Positions 27,943 through 36,468 of a stretch of DNA of 64,000 bases are shown here, piece by piece. The first letter of the stretch is position 1; every line of letters starts with the position of its first letter. The stretch is from Arenibaculum pallidiluteum (lineage in GTDB: Bacteria; Pseudomonadota; Alphaproteobacteria; Azospirillales; Azospirillaceae). A program made the position numbers and the translations under genes. The stretch lies in contig NZ_JAFIQU010000016.1 in the NCBI RefSeq assembly GCF_017355985.1, forward strand, positions 62,001-126,000, given 5' to 3'. The notes beneath the pieces are model-generated. The model saw nothing but the letters and a program-made list of their open reading frames with translations, was not told the origin of the DNA and did no database searches.

Positions 27943-30900
27943 ATGGCGATGAACGTCTCGGCCTGGTCGATCCGCAAGCCGATCCCCTCGCTGGTCCTGT
28001 TCACGGTGCTGATGCTGCTGGGCGTCGTGACGTTCCAGACGCTGCCGATCACGCGTTTCCCGAACATCGACGTGCCGGTGGTGTCCGTCACCGTGACGCA
28101 GTCGGGCGCGGCGCCGTCCGAGCTGGAGACGCAGGTCGCTAAGAAGATCGAGGACGCGGTCGCCAACCTGACCGGCGTCAAGCACGTCCTCACCACGCTG
28201 ACCGACGGCAGCGCGGTCACCGCCATCGAGTTCCGCCTGGGCATCGATACCGACCGGGCCGTCAACGACGTGAAGGACGCCGTCGCCGAGGTGCGCGCCG
28301 ACCTGCCCCGCACCGTCGACGAGCCGATCATCCAGCGCATCGACGTGGCCGGGCAGTCGCTCCAGACCTATGCCGCCTCGGCGCCGTCCAAGACCCTGGA
28401 GCAGCTCTCCTGGTACGTCGACGACGTGGTGGCGCGCCAGCTCCAGGGCCTCGCGGGCGTGGGCCGGATCGATCGGATCGGCGGCGTGAAGCGGGAGATC
28501 CAGGTCCGGCTCGACCCCGACCGGCTGATTGCGCTGGGCATTACCGCGGCCGACGTGAACCGCCAGCTCCGCGCGACCAACGTGAACCTGGCCGGCGGGC
28601 GGGGCGAGTTCGGCGGCCAGGAGCTGGCGATCCGCACCCTGGCCGGCGCGCCCACGCTGCAGGATCTCGCCGATACGCGCATCGTGCTGCCCGGCGGACG
28701 CGAGGCCCGGCTCTCGGACCTCGGCGAGGTCTCCGATTCCTACGAGGAGCCGCGCTCCTTCGCGCGGCTCGACGGGCGTGAGCAGGTCGTCTCCTTCAGC
28801 GTCTTCCGCAGCAAGGGCGCCAGCGACGTCGACGTGGCGCGCGTGGTCGCGGCCAGGCTGGCCGAGATCCAGGCGGCCGACCCCGATGTCAGCTTCACGC
28901 TGATCGACGACACCGTCAGCTACATCATGGGCAACTACGTCTCGGCCATGCATACGCTGCTCGAAGGGGCGGCGCTGGCGGTGCTCGTGGTGCTGATCTT
29001 CCTGAAGGACTGGCGCGCGACGCTGATCGCGGCGGTGGCGATGCCGCTTTCGATCGTCCCGGCCTTCTGGGTGATGGACCTGATGGGGTTCTCGCTGAAC
29101 CTCGTCTCGCTCCTGGCGATCACTCTGGTGACGGGCATCCTGGTGGACGATGCCATCGTCGAGATCGAGAACATCGTCCGCCACATGCGGATGGGCAAGT
29201 CGCCCTACCGTGCCGCCATGGAGGCTGCGGACGAGATCGGTCTGGCGGTGATCGCGATCACCTTCACCATCGTCGCGGTCTTCGCCCCCGTCAGCTTCAT
29301 GGGCGGGATCGCCGGCCAGTACTTCAAGCAATTCGGCCTGACCGTGGCGGTGGCCGTCCTGTTCTCGCTGCTCGTGGCGCGCCTGATCACGCCCATGATG
29401 GCGGCCTATCTGATGCGCGCCCACGCCCATGTGGTCGAGCGCGACGGGCCGGTGATGCGGTTCTATCTCGGCATCCTGCGCCGCACCCTGCGCCACCCCG
29501 CCCTGACTCTGACGGGCGGCCTCGTGCTCTTCGCGCTCTCGATCTGGAGCACCTCGCTGCTGCCCACCGGCTTCGTCCCGGCCGAGGACGCCTCGCGCAC
29601 GGTGGTCTCGCTGGAGCTGCCGCCCGGGGCGACGCTGGACGATACCCGGACGGCGACCGACCGGCTGGCGACGAGCCTGAAAGAGCTGCCCGAGATCCGC
29701 TCGGTCTTCACCATGGGCGGCACCACGCCGACCGGGCAGGGGCGCGAGGTCCGCAAGGCGTCCCTGGTCGTGATGCTGACGCCCAAAGGCGAGCGCGAAC
29801 TGACGCAGAAGGAGGTCGAGGCCCTGATCTCCGAACGCTTGGCCGAGATGCCGGACGTCCGGGGCTGGTACGTGAACGAGCGCGGCGAGCGCGAGCTGTC
29901 CGTCTCCGTGCTCGGCAACGATCCCGCGGCGCTGGACCGGAGCGTGGCGGCCCTTGAGGCGGCCATGCGCCGCCAGCCAGGCTTCGCGAACGTCGCGGCC
30001 AGCGCCGGGTTGGACCGTCCGGAGCTGCGCATCGCGCCGCGCGCGGATCTGGCGGCGCGCCAGGGCGTCAGCACCGAGGCGATCTCCGAGACCGTGCGCG
30101 TCGCGACCATCGGCGACGTCGATGCCAATCTCGCCAAGTTCGACGCGGGCGAGCGCCAGGTGCCGATCCGCGTGCAGCTCACCGAGCAGGCCCGCAACGA
30201 CCTCGCGACCATCGGCGCCCTGTCGGTGCCCGCGCCGAACGGGGCGGTGCCGCTCGACGCCGTGGCCGAGCTCAGCTTCGGCCAGGGCCCGTCCTCCATC
30301 GACCGCTACGACCGGACGCGGCGGGTGGTGATCGGCGCCGACCTCGCCGGGCGGACCACGCTGGGCGAGGCGCTGGAGGCAGTGAAGTCGCTGCCCGAGA
30401 CCAAAGCCCTGCCGGAAGGCGTGCGCATCCAGGAAAGCGGCGATGCCGAGATCATGGCGGAGGTCTTCGGCGGCTTCGCCAGCGCCATGGGCGCCGGCCT
30501 GCTGATGGTGATGGGCGTGCTGGTGCTCCTGTTCGGCAGCGTCTTCCAGCCGATCACGATCCTGCTCTCGCTGCCGCTCTCCATCGGGGGCGTCATCGCG
30601 GCGCTGCTGGTCACCGGCAATCCCGTCAGCATGCCGGTGGTGATCGGCATCCTGATGCTGATGGGCATTGTTACCAAGAACGCCATCATGCTGGTGGACT
30701 TCGCGGTCGAGGAGGAGCACCGCGGCGTGCCGCGGGCGGAGGCGATCCTGGACGCCGGGCGCAAGCGCGCCCGCCCCATCGTGATGACCACCATCGCCAT
30801 GGCCGCCGGCATGGTGCCCAGCGCCTTCGGCGCCGGCGACGGCGGCGAGTTCCGTGCGCCCATGGCGATCGCGGTGATCGGCGGCCTGCTCGTGTCGACC

Positions 30901-31071
30901 GTGCTGTCGCTCGTCTTCGTGCCGTCCTTCTACACGCTGATGGCCGGGCTTTCCGCGCGGACGGGCCGCTTCTTCGGCCGGTTCATCGGCCCTCGGGAGG
31001 AGGCCCTGCGCAGCCTGCCGCAGGATGCGGCCGTCGCCGGCCATTCCCCCATGCGGGACGCGGCCGAATAA
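27943..31071 (+). CDS. RND efflux pump, HAE-1 type
   Basis: A 1042-aa inner-membrane proton/drug antiporter of the AcrB/MexB class. It has an N-terminal helix (SIRKPIPSLVLFTVLMLLGV), two large periplasmic loops and twelve transmembrane helices. The proton-relay motif is GILVDDAIVEIENIV in TM4; the second-half counterpart is GIVTKNAIMLVDFAVEE. GAGGAG lies before ATG 27943. Substrate is unknown, but the TetR control and tandem arrangement point to a toxic compound that also acts as inducer. Confidence 0.95.
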   Translation: MAMNVSAWSIRKPIPSLVLFTVLMLLGVVTFQTLPITRFPNIDVPVVSVTVTQSGAAPSELETQVAKKIEDAVANLTGVKHVLTTLTDGSAVTAIEFRLGIDTDRAVNDVKDAVAEVRADLPRTVDEPIIQRIDVAGQSLQTYAASAPSKTLEQLSWYVDDVVARQLQGLAGVGRIDRIGGVKREIQVRLDPDRLIALGITAADVNRQLRATNVNLAGGRGEFGGQELAIRTLAGAPTLQDLADTRIVLPGGREARLSDLGEVSDSYEEPRSFARLDGREQVVSFSVFRSKGASDVDVARVVAARLAEIQAADPDVSFTLIDDTVSYIMGNYVSAMHTLLEGAALAVLVVLIFLKDWRATLIAAVAMPLSIVPAFWVMDLMGFSLNLVSLLAITLVTGILVDDAIVEIENIVRHMRMGKSPYRAAMEAADEIGLAVIAITFTIVAVFAPVSFMGGIAGQYFKQFGLTVAVAVLFSLLVARLITPMMAAYLMRAHAHVVERDGPVMRFYLGILRRTLRHPALTLTGGLVLFALSIWSTSLLPTGFVPAEDASRTVVSLELPPGATLDDTRTATDRLATSLKELPEIRSVFTMGGTTPTGQGREVRKASLVVMLTPKGERELTQKEVEALISERLAEMPDVRGWYVNERGERELSVSVLGNDPAALDRSVAALEAAMRRQPGFANVAASAGLDRPELRIAPRADLAARQGVSTEAISETVRVATIGDVDANLAKFDAGERQVPIRVQLTEQARNDLATIGALSVPAPNGAVPLDAVAELSFGQGPSSIDRYDRTRRVVIGADLAGRTTLGEALEAVKSLPETKALPEGVRIQESGDAEIMAEVFGGFASAMGAGLLMVMGVLVLLFGSVFQPITILLSLPLSIGGVIAALLVTGNPVSMPVVIGILMLMGIVTKNAIMLVDFAVEEEHRGVPRAEAILDAGRKRARPIVMTTIAMAAGMVPSAFGAGDGGEFRAPMAIAVIGGLLVSTVLSLVFVPSFYTLMAGLSARTGRFFGRFIGPREEALRSLPQDAAVAGHSPMRDAAE

Positions 31072-31178
31072 GAGGGGCGCAGGCGCAACCGGGGTAGAGG
31101 AGCCGCCGCGCCGGCTTGGTTAATGTCAGTTTAACCATGACGGGCGCATTGCTGCCGCGACGATGGTGGGAGCGGCGC

Positions 31179-33374
31179 ATGACGATCGGCAAGTGGTCCA
31201 TCGGGCGGCTGGAATGGGTCGTGGTCCTTCCGCTGGTCCTGCTGCTCGCCGCGGCGACCTTCAACGCCGGCCATTTCCTGGCCGAGTACCGGCGCGCGCG
31301 GGGCGCGGTCGAGCAGGGCCAGGAGATTCTCGAAGCCGTGGCTGATGTCCGGGCGGATCTCGGCGATCTCGAGACCGGTCAGCGGGGATACCTCCTGACG
31401 CTCGACCCCACCTATCTCGAGCCCTACGAAGCGCGGCGCCGCCGCCTTCCGGACGAACTGCTGCGCCTGCAGGCATTGGTCGGTGGCGACCCGGATCAGG
31501 TCCGGCGGGCTGCTGCCCTGCGTGCCGCCGCCGAGAGCAAGGCAGACGAGCTGGCCGAGACCATCGCCGCGGTACGGCTGTCGGGCCTCGAGAAGGCGCT
31601 GGATATCGTCCGGACGGGCAAGGGGGGCGCCGCGATGCGCGAGTTCCGCGCCATTGCGGACGAGATCGCGGATACCGCCAACATGCGGCTTAGCCGGGAT
31701 CGGGACCGCGGCGCGGTGGCCGAGAGCCGCATGCTGGCGGCTGGCGCAGCGGCCGGCTTCTTGTCCTTCCTGTGTATCGGGCTGCTGGGATCGCATGCCC
31801 TGCGGCATTTCCGCGCCGCCTGCGCCAGCCACGGCCGCGAGCGCCGCTCCTGGGAGGAATTGCGCCGCAGCACGGAACTGAGCCGGCGGATGCTGAATGC
31901 CAGCGCCGACTGCGTGAAGCTGCTGGACCTGGACGGACGGCTGATCTCGATGAATCCCGGCGGCTGCCGGCTGATGGAGATCGACGACCTGCAGCCCTAT
32001 GTCGGGGCGGACTGGTTCGGCTTCTGGACCGACGGCGAGACACGGCGCCTTGCCCGCCAGGCCTTCGACGAGGCCCGGGCCGGACGGACCGGCCGCTTCT
32101 CCGGCTTCTGCCCGACCGCGAAGGGGACCCCGCGCTGGTGGGACGTCGCGATCTCCCCGGTGACGGAGGAGGACGGCACGGTCTGCCAGCTCCTGTCGGT
32201 GTCGCGCGACGTAACCGAGCGGATGCAGGCCGAGCAGTCCCAGCGCGAGAGCCAGGGCCGCCTGCGCGCCATCCTGGAGACCACGCCCGAGTGCGTGAAG
32301 CTCGTGGGGGCTGACGGGCTGCTGCTGCAGATGAACCGCGTCGGGCTGCGCATCGTCGAGGCCGAGTCCGAGGATGCCGTCCGGAACAGGCCGGTCCTCG
32401 ACCTGATCGCCCCGGAGCACCGGGCGCAGTGGCTGGCCAACCACGAGCGCGTGTGCCGCGGCGAGGAGCTGAGCTGGGAGTTCGACCTGCTCGGCCTTAA
32501 GGGCACCCGGCGCCACATGGAGACCCATGCCGCCCCGCTGGTCCTGGGCGACGGCACGCGGGCGCAGCTCGCGGTGACGCGCGACGTCACCGAGCGCCGG
32601 CTGCTCGAGCGCCAGCTCAAGCTGGCCAGGGACAAGGCCGAGGCGGCAGCGCAGATGAAGAGCCGTTTGCTCGCGGCCACGGGGCACGACCTCCGCCAGC
32701 CGCTGAACGTGATCTCGATGGCCCGGGACATGCTGGCCCCGCGCACGGTCGATCCCACCTCCTCCAAGTACCTGGCCTGGATCGGCGAGGCCGTGAAGCA
32801 GCTTGCGCGGAACCTCGACGACATCTCGGACATCTCGCGCATCGAATCGGGAGCCCTGAAGCCGAAGGTCGCCCCTATGCGGCTCGACGACGTGCTCGAC
32901 GACGTCCGCGGCCTGTTCGCGCCGCTGGCCGAGCGAAAGGGGATTTCCCTGCGCGTTCTCGGCTGCTCGGCCGAGGTGGCGACCGACCGGGACATGCTGC
33001 GGCGGATCCTGGAGAACCTGATCAGCAACGCCGTCAAGTACACGGGCTCGGGCGGATCCGTGCTGGTCGGCGTCCGTCGGCGCGGCGGCGCGCTTGCCCT
33101 CCAGGTCCTGGACACCGGGGCCGGGATCCCCGCCGACCGGCTGGCGACGGCCTTCGACGCCTACCGCCGGCTCGACGCAACCACGCCGGGATTGGGCCTC
33201 GGCCTGTCCATCGTGAAGCAGACGGCGGACCTCCTGGGGCACCGGGTCGATGCGCGCTCGGTTCTCGGCCGGGGCTCGTGCTTCACGGTCGAGCTGGCGG
33301 CCGACCCCGCCGGGTCCGCGGCCCGGAACGCCGCCCCCGACACCGTCATGGATGCGGGCCGGCGCCTGGCCTGA
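31179..33374 (+). CDS. Sensor histidine kinase with CHASE3 and two PAS domains
   Basis: A 731-aa membrane kinase. TM1 (~13-31) and TM2 (~185-205) bracket a periplasmic CHASE3 domain (ADLGDLETGQRGYLLTLD). Two PAS domains follow, each ending in SRDVTER or TRDVTER, then HisKA with H503 in ATGHDLRQPLN and an ATPase domain with N-box ENLISNAVKYT, LDTGAGIP and GLGLGLSIVKQ. Start ATG 31179 has GGGAG upstream; TTG 31116 and ATG 31137 are in frame but lack one. No response regulator is adjacent, so it is an orphan kinase. A GGTTAA/TTAACC hairpin lies at 31118-31136. Confidence 0.92.
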   Translation: MTIGKWSIGRLEWVVVLPLVLLLAAATFNAGHFLAEYRRARGAVEQGQEILEAVADVRADLGDLETGQRGYLLTLDPTYLEPYEARRRRLPDELLRLQALVGGDPDQVRRAAALRAAAESKADELAETIAAVRLSGLEKALDIVRTGKGGAAMREFRAIADEIADTANMRLSRDRDRGAVAESRMLAAGAAAGFLSFLCIGLLGSHALRHFRAACASHGRERRSWEELRRSTELSRRMLNASADCVKLLDLDGRLISMNPGGCRLMEIDDLQPYVGADWFGFWTDGETRRLARQAFDEARAGRTGRFSGFCPTAKGTPRWWDVAISPVTEEDGTVCQLLSVSRDVTERMQAEQSQRESQGRLRAILETTPECVKLVGADGLLLQMNRVGLRIVEAESEDAVRNRPVLDLIAPEHRAQWLANHERVCRGEELSWEFDLLGLKGTRRHMETHAAPLVLGDGTRAQLAVTRDVTERRLLERQLKLARDKAEAAAQMKSRLLAATGHDLRQPLNVISMARDMLAPRTVDPTSSKYLAWIGEAVKQLARNLDDISDISRIESGALKPKVAPMRLDDVLDDVRGLFAPLAERKGISLRVLGCSAEVATDRDMLRRILENLISNAVKYTGSGGSVLVGVRRRGGALALQVLDTGAGIPADRLATAFDAYRRLDATTPGLGLGLSIVKQTADLLGHRVDARSVLGRGSCFTVELAADPAGSAARNAAPDTVMDAGRRLA

Positions 33375-33384
33375 CGGCGCGGGG

Positions 33385-33813
33385 CTATAGCCGGGCGCCC
33401 ATCCAGGCCAGCAGCGTCCCCAGAAACGAAGCGGCGACCGGACCTTCGAAGCTCGGGACGCCCGGCGCCGCGGGCTTGAACGCGTGGCTGAGACCAGCGA
33501 GGGTGACGACCGCACTGCCGTCGCTCCGGTCCGCCAGCGCCGCGGCGAAGACCCCGCCATCCGCCGTCGCCGAGACCTGCATGTCCGCGCCACCCATCAC
33601 GACCAGCACCGGCACGGGCGCCCGCGCCGCGAGCGCCGCAGGGTCCAGGGCGAGCAGCGATCGAAGGAACGGGCCGGCATAGTCGGGATAGAGCGCCTTC
33701 AGGCCCGGTGGCACGTCGTCGCGGACCTGTCCCGTCTCCGCGATCGCGGCGCGGATCATCCGGTCGGCTTCGAGGATCGCCTCGCGCGCGTGCAGTCGCG
33801 TGCATCCATCCAT
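33385..33813 (-). pseudogene. C-terminal fragment of an alpha/beta-hydrolase
   Basis: Only the last ~140 residues of a serine-hydrolase fold remain: VPVLVVMGGADMQVS supplies the catalytic acid and LAGLSHAFKP the catalytic histidine. The nucleophile elbow (G-x-S-x-G) and all N-terminal strands are absent. In frame just above ATG 33813 there is a stop (TGA, two codons upstream) and none of the other frames up to 34030 contains the missing half. This looks like a truncated gene rather than a short family. Confidence 0.65.
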
Positions 33814-34030
33814 GGCTCATCCACCCGGGATAGCACGGTCCCGGGCGGCAGGGGCCATCGCCGCCATCGCACCGCGGTGCCGTGGGGTGCCGCGGAGGTC
33901 ATCGCGCGGCAGCGGCATTCCTGACCCGTGCGCGGGGCGGGGCGCGGCGGCTTGCCGCGCCTCTGGACCCTGTTTAGCGTCGGCATATCGCCGGTCCGGC
34001 CGGGCCGCGCTCACGAACAGGGAGACAGGG

Positions 34031-34792
34031 ATGGCCCGTCTGGACGGCAAGGTGGTTCTGGTGACCGGTGCATCGCGCGGGATCGGGCTCGCCGCCTCCC
34101 TGGCGCTGGCCGGGTCGGGCGCCACGGTGGTCGGCCTCGGCCGCAGCGTCGGCGGCGCCCAGGATCTGCAGGCGGGCTTGGCCGCGGCGGGCCGGCCGCA
34201 TCTGCTGCTCCCCTGCGATGTCGCCGACTGGGAATCCGTCAGCGCCGCGGTCGACCAGGCGCGGGACCGGTTCGGCGGCATCGACGCGCTGGTCAACAAT
34301 GCGGGCGTGGTCGATCCCATCGGCCGCCTTGGCGACACCGACCCGGCCCGGTGGCAGGCGAACATCGCGATCAATCTGTGCGGCGCGTATTTCGTGGTGC
34401 GGGCGGCGCTGCCCGCCCTGCTCGCGCGCAGGGGCGTCGTGGTGAACGTCAGCTCGGGCGCCGCGCACCGGGCGGTCGAGGGGTGGTCGGCCTATTGTGC
34501 GGGCAAGGCCGGGCTCGCCATGCTGACGCGCAGCCTCGCCCTCGAATACGGCGCCGAAGGGCTGCGGGCCTACGGCTTCCAGCCGGGCGTCGTCGACACC
34601 GAGATGCAGGTGCAGATCCGCGCCTCGGGCATCAACGAGGTCAGCCGGTTGCGGCGGGAGGATCTGGCGCGGCCCGAGGATCCTGCCCGCGCGATCGTCT
34701 GGCTCTGCGGGGAGGAGGCCGGCGATCTTGCCGGGCAGGAGCTGACCATCCGGGACCCTGATTTCCGACGCCGGGCCGGCCTCGCCGCGTGA
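34031..34792 (+). CDS. SDR-family NAD(P)-dependent oxidoreductase
   Basis: A 253-aa classical short-chain dehydrogenase. The cofactor motif TGASRGIG lies at residues 13-20, the NNAG motif at ~90, and the catalytic S-Y-K is present as NVSSGA ... YCAGK (Y and K separated by three residues). FQPGVVDTEM is the usual PG motif. Start ATG 34031 has GGAG-ACAGGG upstream. Substrate unknown; the preference between NAD and NADP is not decided by sequence. It stands alone between the hydrolase fragment and rpoH. Confidence 0.92.
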   Translation: MARLDGKVVLVTGASRGIGLAASLALAGSGATVVGLGRSVGGAQDLQAGLAAAGRPHLLLPCDVADWESVSAAVDQARDRFGGIDALVNNAGVVDPIGRLGDTDPARWQANIAINLCGAYFVVRAALPALLARRGVVVNVSSGAAHRAVEGWSAYCAGKAGLAMLTRSLALEYGAEGLRAYGFQPGVVDTEMQVQIRASGINEVSRLRREDLARPEDPARAIVWLCGEEAGDLAGQELTIRDPDFRRRAGLAA

Positions 34793-34847
34793 ACGACCGG
34801 CGCCGCTCCGGCACATCGTTTTGGGTTCGGAATCATGCGGGCAGCCC

Positions 34848-34878
34848 CTTGAAACGCCGGGGGGCGGCCCCATCTATA
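34848..34878 (+). promoter_or_regulatory. Near-consensus sigma-32 (RpoH) promoter
   Basis: CTTGAAA (34848-34854), 13 bases, then CCCCATCTATA (34868-34878). This matches the heat-shock consensus CTTGAAA-N12-15-CCCCATnT almost perfectly. Transcription would start near 34884, leaving a leader of about 135 bases before the rpoH ATG. Confidence 0.85.
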
Positions 34879-35017
34879 GCCTGTTCCCGCACATATCCCC
34901 GACAACCGGCTGGCGCCGCGCCAGACCGGATTTCGTCGTCTCCGCCCGAGGGGCGCGTCGTGCGCTCCCGGGGCGGACGAGAGGGATTTGCGTCGCGGGA
35001 CCCAGATGGGGGGACGC

Positions 35018-35911
35018 ATGCAACGTTTCAATGACGACATGGTGAGCCGCCAGTTCCAGGTGGCCAACAAGTACGACTACCTCTCGGCCGAGGAGGAGCG
35101 CGAGCTCGTGCGGCGCTGGCGGACCGAGAACGACCAGAAGGCGCTCGACCGTCTGCTGGGCGCGCATCTGCGGCTCGTCTTCAAGGTCGCCCGCAAGTAC
35201 GCCGGCTATGGCCTGCCGGTGGAGGAGCTGGTGAGCGAGGGCAATGTCGGCCTGATGCAGGCCGCGCAGAAGTTCGACCCGGAGAAGGGCTTCCGCTTCA
35301 ACACCTACGCCCTGTGGTGGGTGAAGGCGGCGATCCAGGAGCACGTGCTGCATAACTGGTCCATGGTGAAGATCGGCACCACGGCTGCGCAGAAGAAGCT
35401 GTTCTTCAACCTGCGCCGCTTGAAGGGCCAGATGGCCGAGCTCGAGGGCGGTGACCTGTCGCCCGAGGCGGTCGCGTCCATCGCGGTCGATCTCGACGTG
35501 CCCGAGGCCGAGGTGATCGAGATGAACCGGCGCCTGGCGGCCAACGACGCCTCGTTGAACGTCCGCATGGGCGAGGACCAGGACAACGAGTGGCAGGATA
35601 CGCTCGCCGACGAGCGCGCCAGCCAGGAGGTCCGGTTCGGCGACGCCGAGGAACTGAAGCAGCGTCAGGGACACCTGCGTGAGGCGCTCGACCGGCTTCC
35701 GGAGCGGGATCGCGAGATCCTGATCGCCCGGCGGCTGCGCGACGAGCCGATCACTCTGGAGGAGCTGAGCCAGCGCTACAGCATCTCGCGCGAGCGGGTG
35801 CGCCAGCTCGAGAACCGCGCCTTCGACAAGGTGCAGAAGGCGGTGCTGACCGGTGCCAAGGCCCAGCAGGCCGCGGCGGTGCGGGCCATCGAGATGCATC
35901 GTGCCGCATGA
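35018..35911 (+). CDS. rpoH: RNA polymerase sigma factor RpoH (sigma-32 type)
   Basis: A 297-aa group-3 sigma factor. Region 2 has GLPVEELVSEGNVGLMQAA and the promoter-melting Trp pair in FNTYALWWVKAAIQEHVLHNW. The RpoH box QKKLFFNLR at residues ~125-133 is specific to sigma-32 and contacts core polymerase. Region 4 ends in ITLEELSQRYSISRERVRQLE. Start at ATG 35018 follows GGGGGGA; ATG 35006 is an in-frame alternative. Its own promoter reads as a sigma-32 promoter, implying autoactivation, while a second sigma factor gene is not visible here. It might be the RpoH2-type paralogue; the window cannot decide. A strong terminator follows. Confidence 0.92.
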   Translation: MQRFNDDMVSRQFQVANKYDYLSAEEERELVRRWRTENDQKALDRLLGAHLRLVFKVARKYAGYGLPVEELVSEGNVGLMQAAQKFDPEKGFRFNTYALWWVKAAIQEHVLHNWSMVKIGTTAAQKKLFFNLRRLKGQMAELEGGDLSPEAVASIAVDLDVPEAEVIEMNRRLAANDASLNVRMGEDQDNEWQDTLADERASQEVRFGDAEELKQRQGHLREALDRLPERDREILIARRLRDEPITLEELSQRYSISRERVRQLENRAFDKVQKAVLTGAKAQQAAAVRAIEMHRAA

Positions 35912-35941
35912 CGCCGACTTTCACAGCGACCTCCATCCGGA

Positions 35942-35974
35942 CCCCCGGCGGAACCCCGCCGGGGGTTTTTCTTT
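35942..35974 (+). terminator. Intrinsic terminator of rpoH
   Basis: Ten-base perfect stem CCCCCGGCGG / CCGCCGGGGG with a 4-base loop, followed directly by TTTTTCTTT. A textbook rho-independent terminator 30 bases after the rpoH stop. Confidence 0.95.
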
Positions 35975-36065
35975 GCCCGGTGGCGGCCGAAAGCGCGATG
36001 CGCGCGCGATCAGCCCGGTGAAGCTCTGTTGACCTCCGCGGGAGATCCATCCAGGAGGTCGTTCC

Positions 36066-36359
36066 ATGGCAAAGCAGCAGCAGAACGAAGGCGGCCAGGG
36101 CCAATGGACCGAGGCCGAGCAGGACGCCGCGGCCAGGAAGGGGCAGGGCGCCGAGATCGGCGGGACCCACGGTGCCGAGCAGCCCCCCGAGGGCGCTGAC
36201 CCGGGCGCCGACCCGGGCGCTGACCGGGTGGGCGGTGACCAGACGGGCGGAGCCGGGGCCAACAACACGAACCGCATGGCCGAGAAGGGGAGCCAGGGCT
36301 CCAGCGGCGGGCTGAGCGGCGGCGGGGGCTCTCCCGGCGGAGGCATGGACAAGCCCTGA
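36066..36359 (+). CDS. Small hydrophilic disordered protein (97 aa)
   Basis: A 97-residue protein rich in Gly, Gln, Ala, Asp and Glu, with no hydrophobic segment and no predicted fold. A short internal repeat, GADPGADPGADR (residues ~44-55), reflects 12-bp tandem repeats in the DNA near 36196-36231. AGGAGGT seven bases before ATG 36066 is one of the strongest ribosome-binding sites in the window, so high translation is likely. Resembles hydrophilin-like stress proteins in composition only; no family assigned. Confidence 0.65.
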   Translation: MAKQQQNEGGQGQWTEAEQDAAARKGQGAEIGGTHGAEQPPEGADPGADPGADRVGGDQTGGAGANNTNRMAEKGSQGSSGGLSGGGGSPGGGMDKP

Positions 36360-36468
36360 AATGCCGCTGTAAGGCAGGGCCTGCGGGCGGCCGGCGGCAC
36401 CGGCGGCCGGGCGTCCGCGCAGCAATAAGACCGCTATAAGACCGCGCGGATGCGGCAAAGGAGGAATC

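Noticed and set aside
27757-31044. Long minus-strand frame of 1095 codons opposite the RND pump
   Set aside because: His/Asp/Arg-rich low-complexity translation mirroring the pump codons; no domain and no ribosome-binding site.
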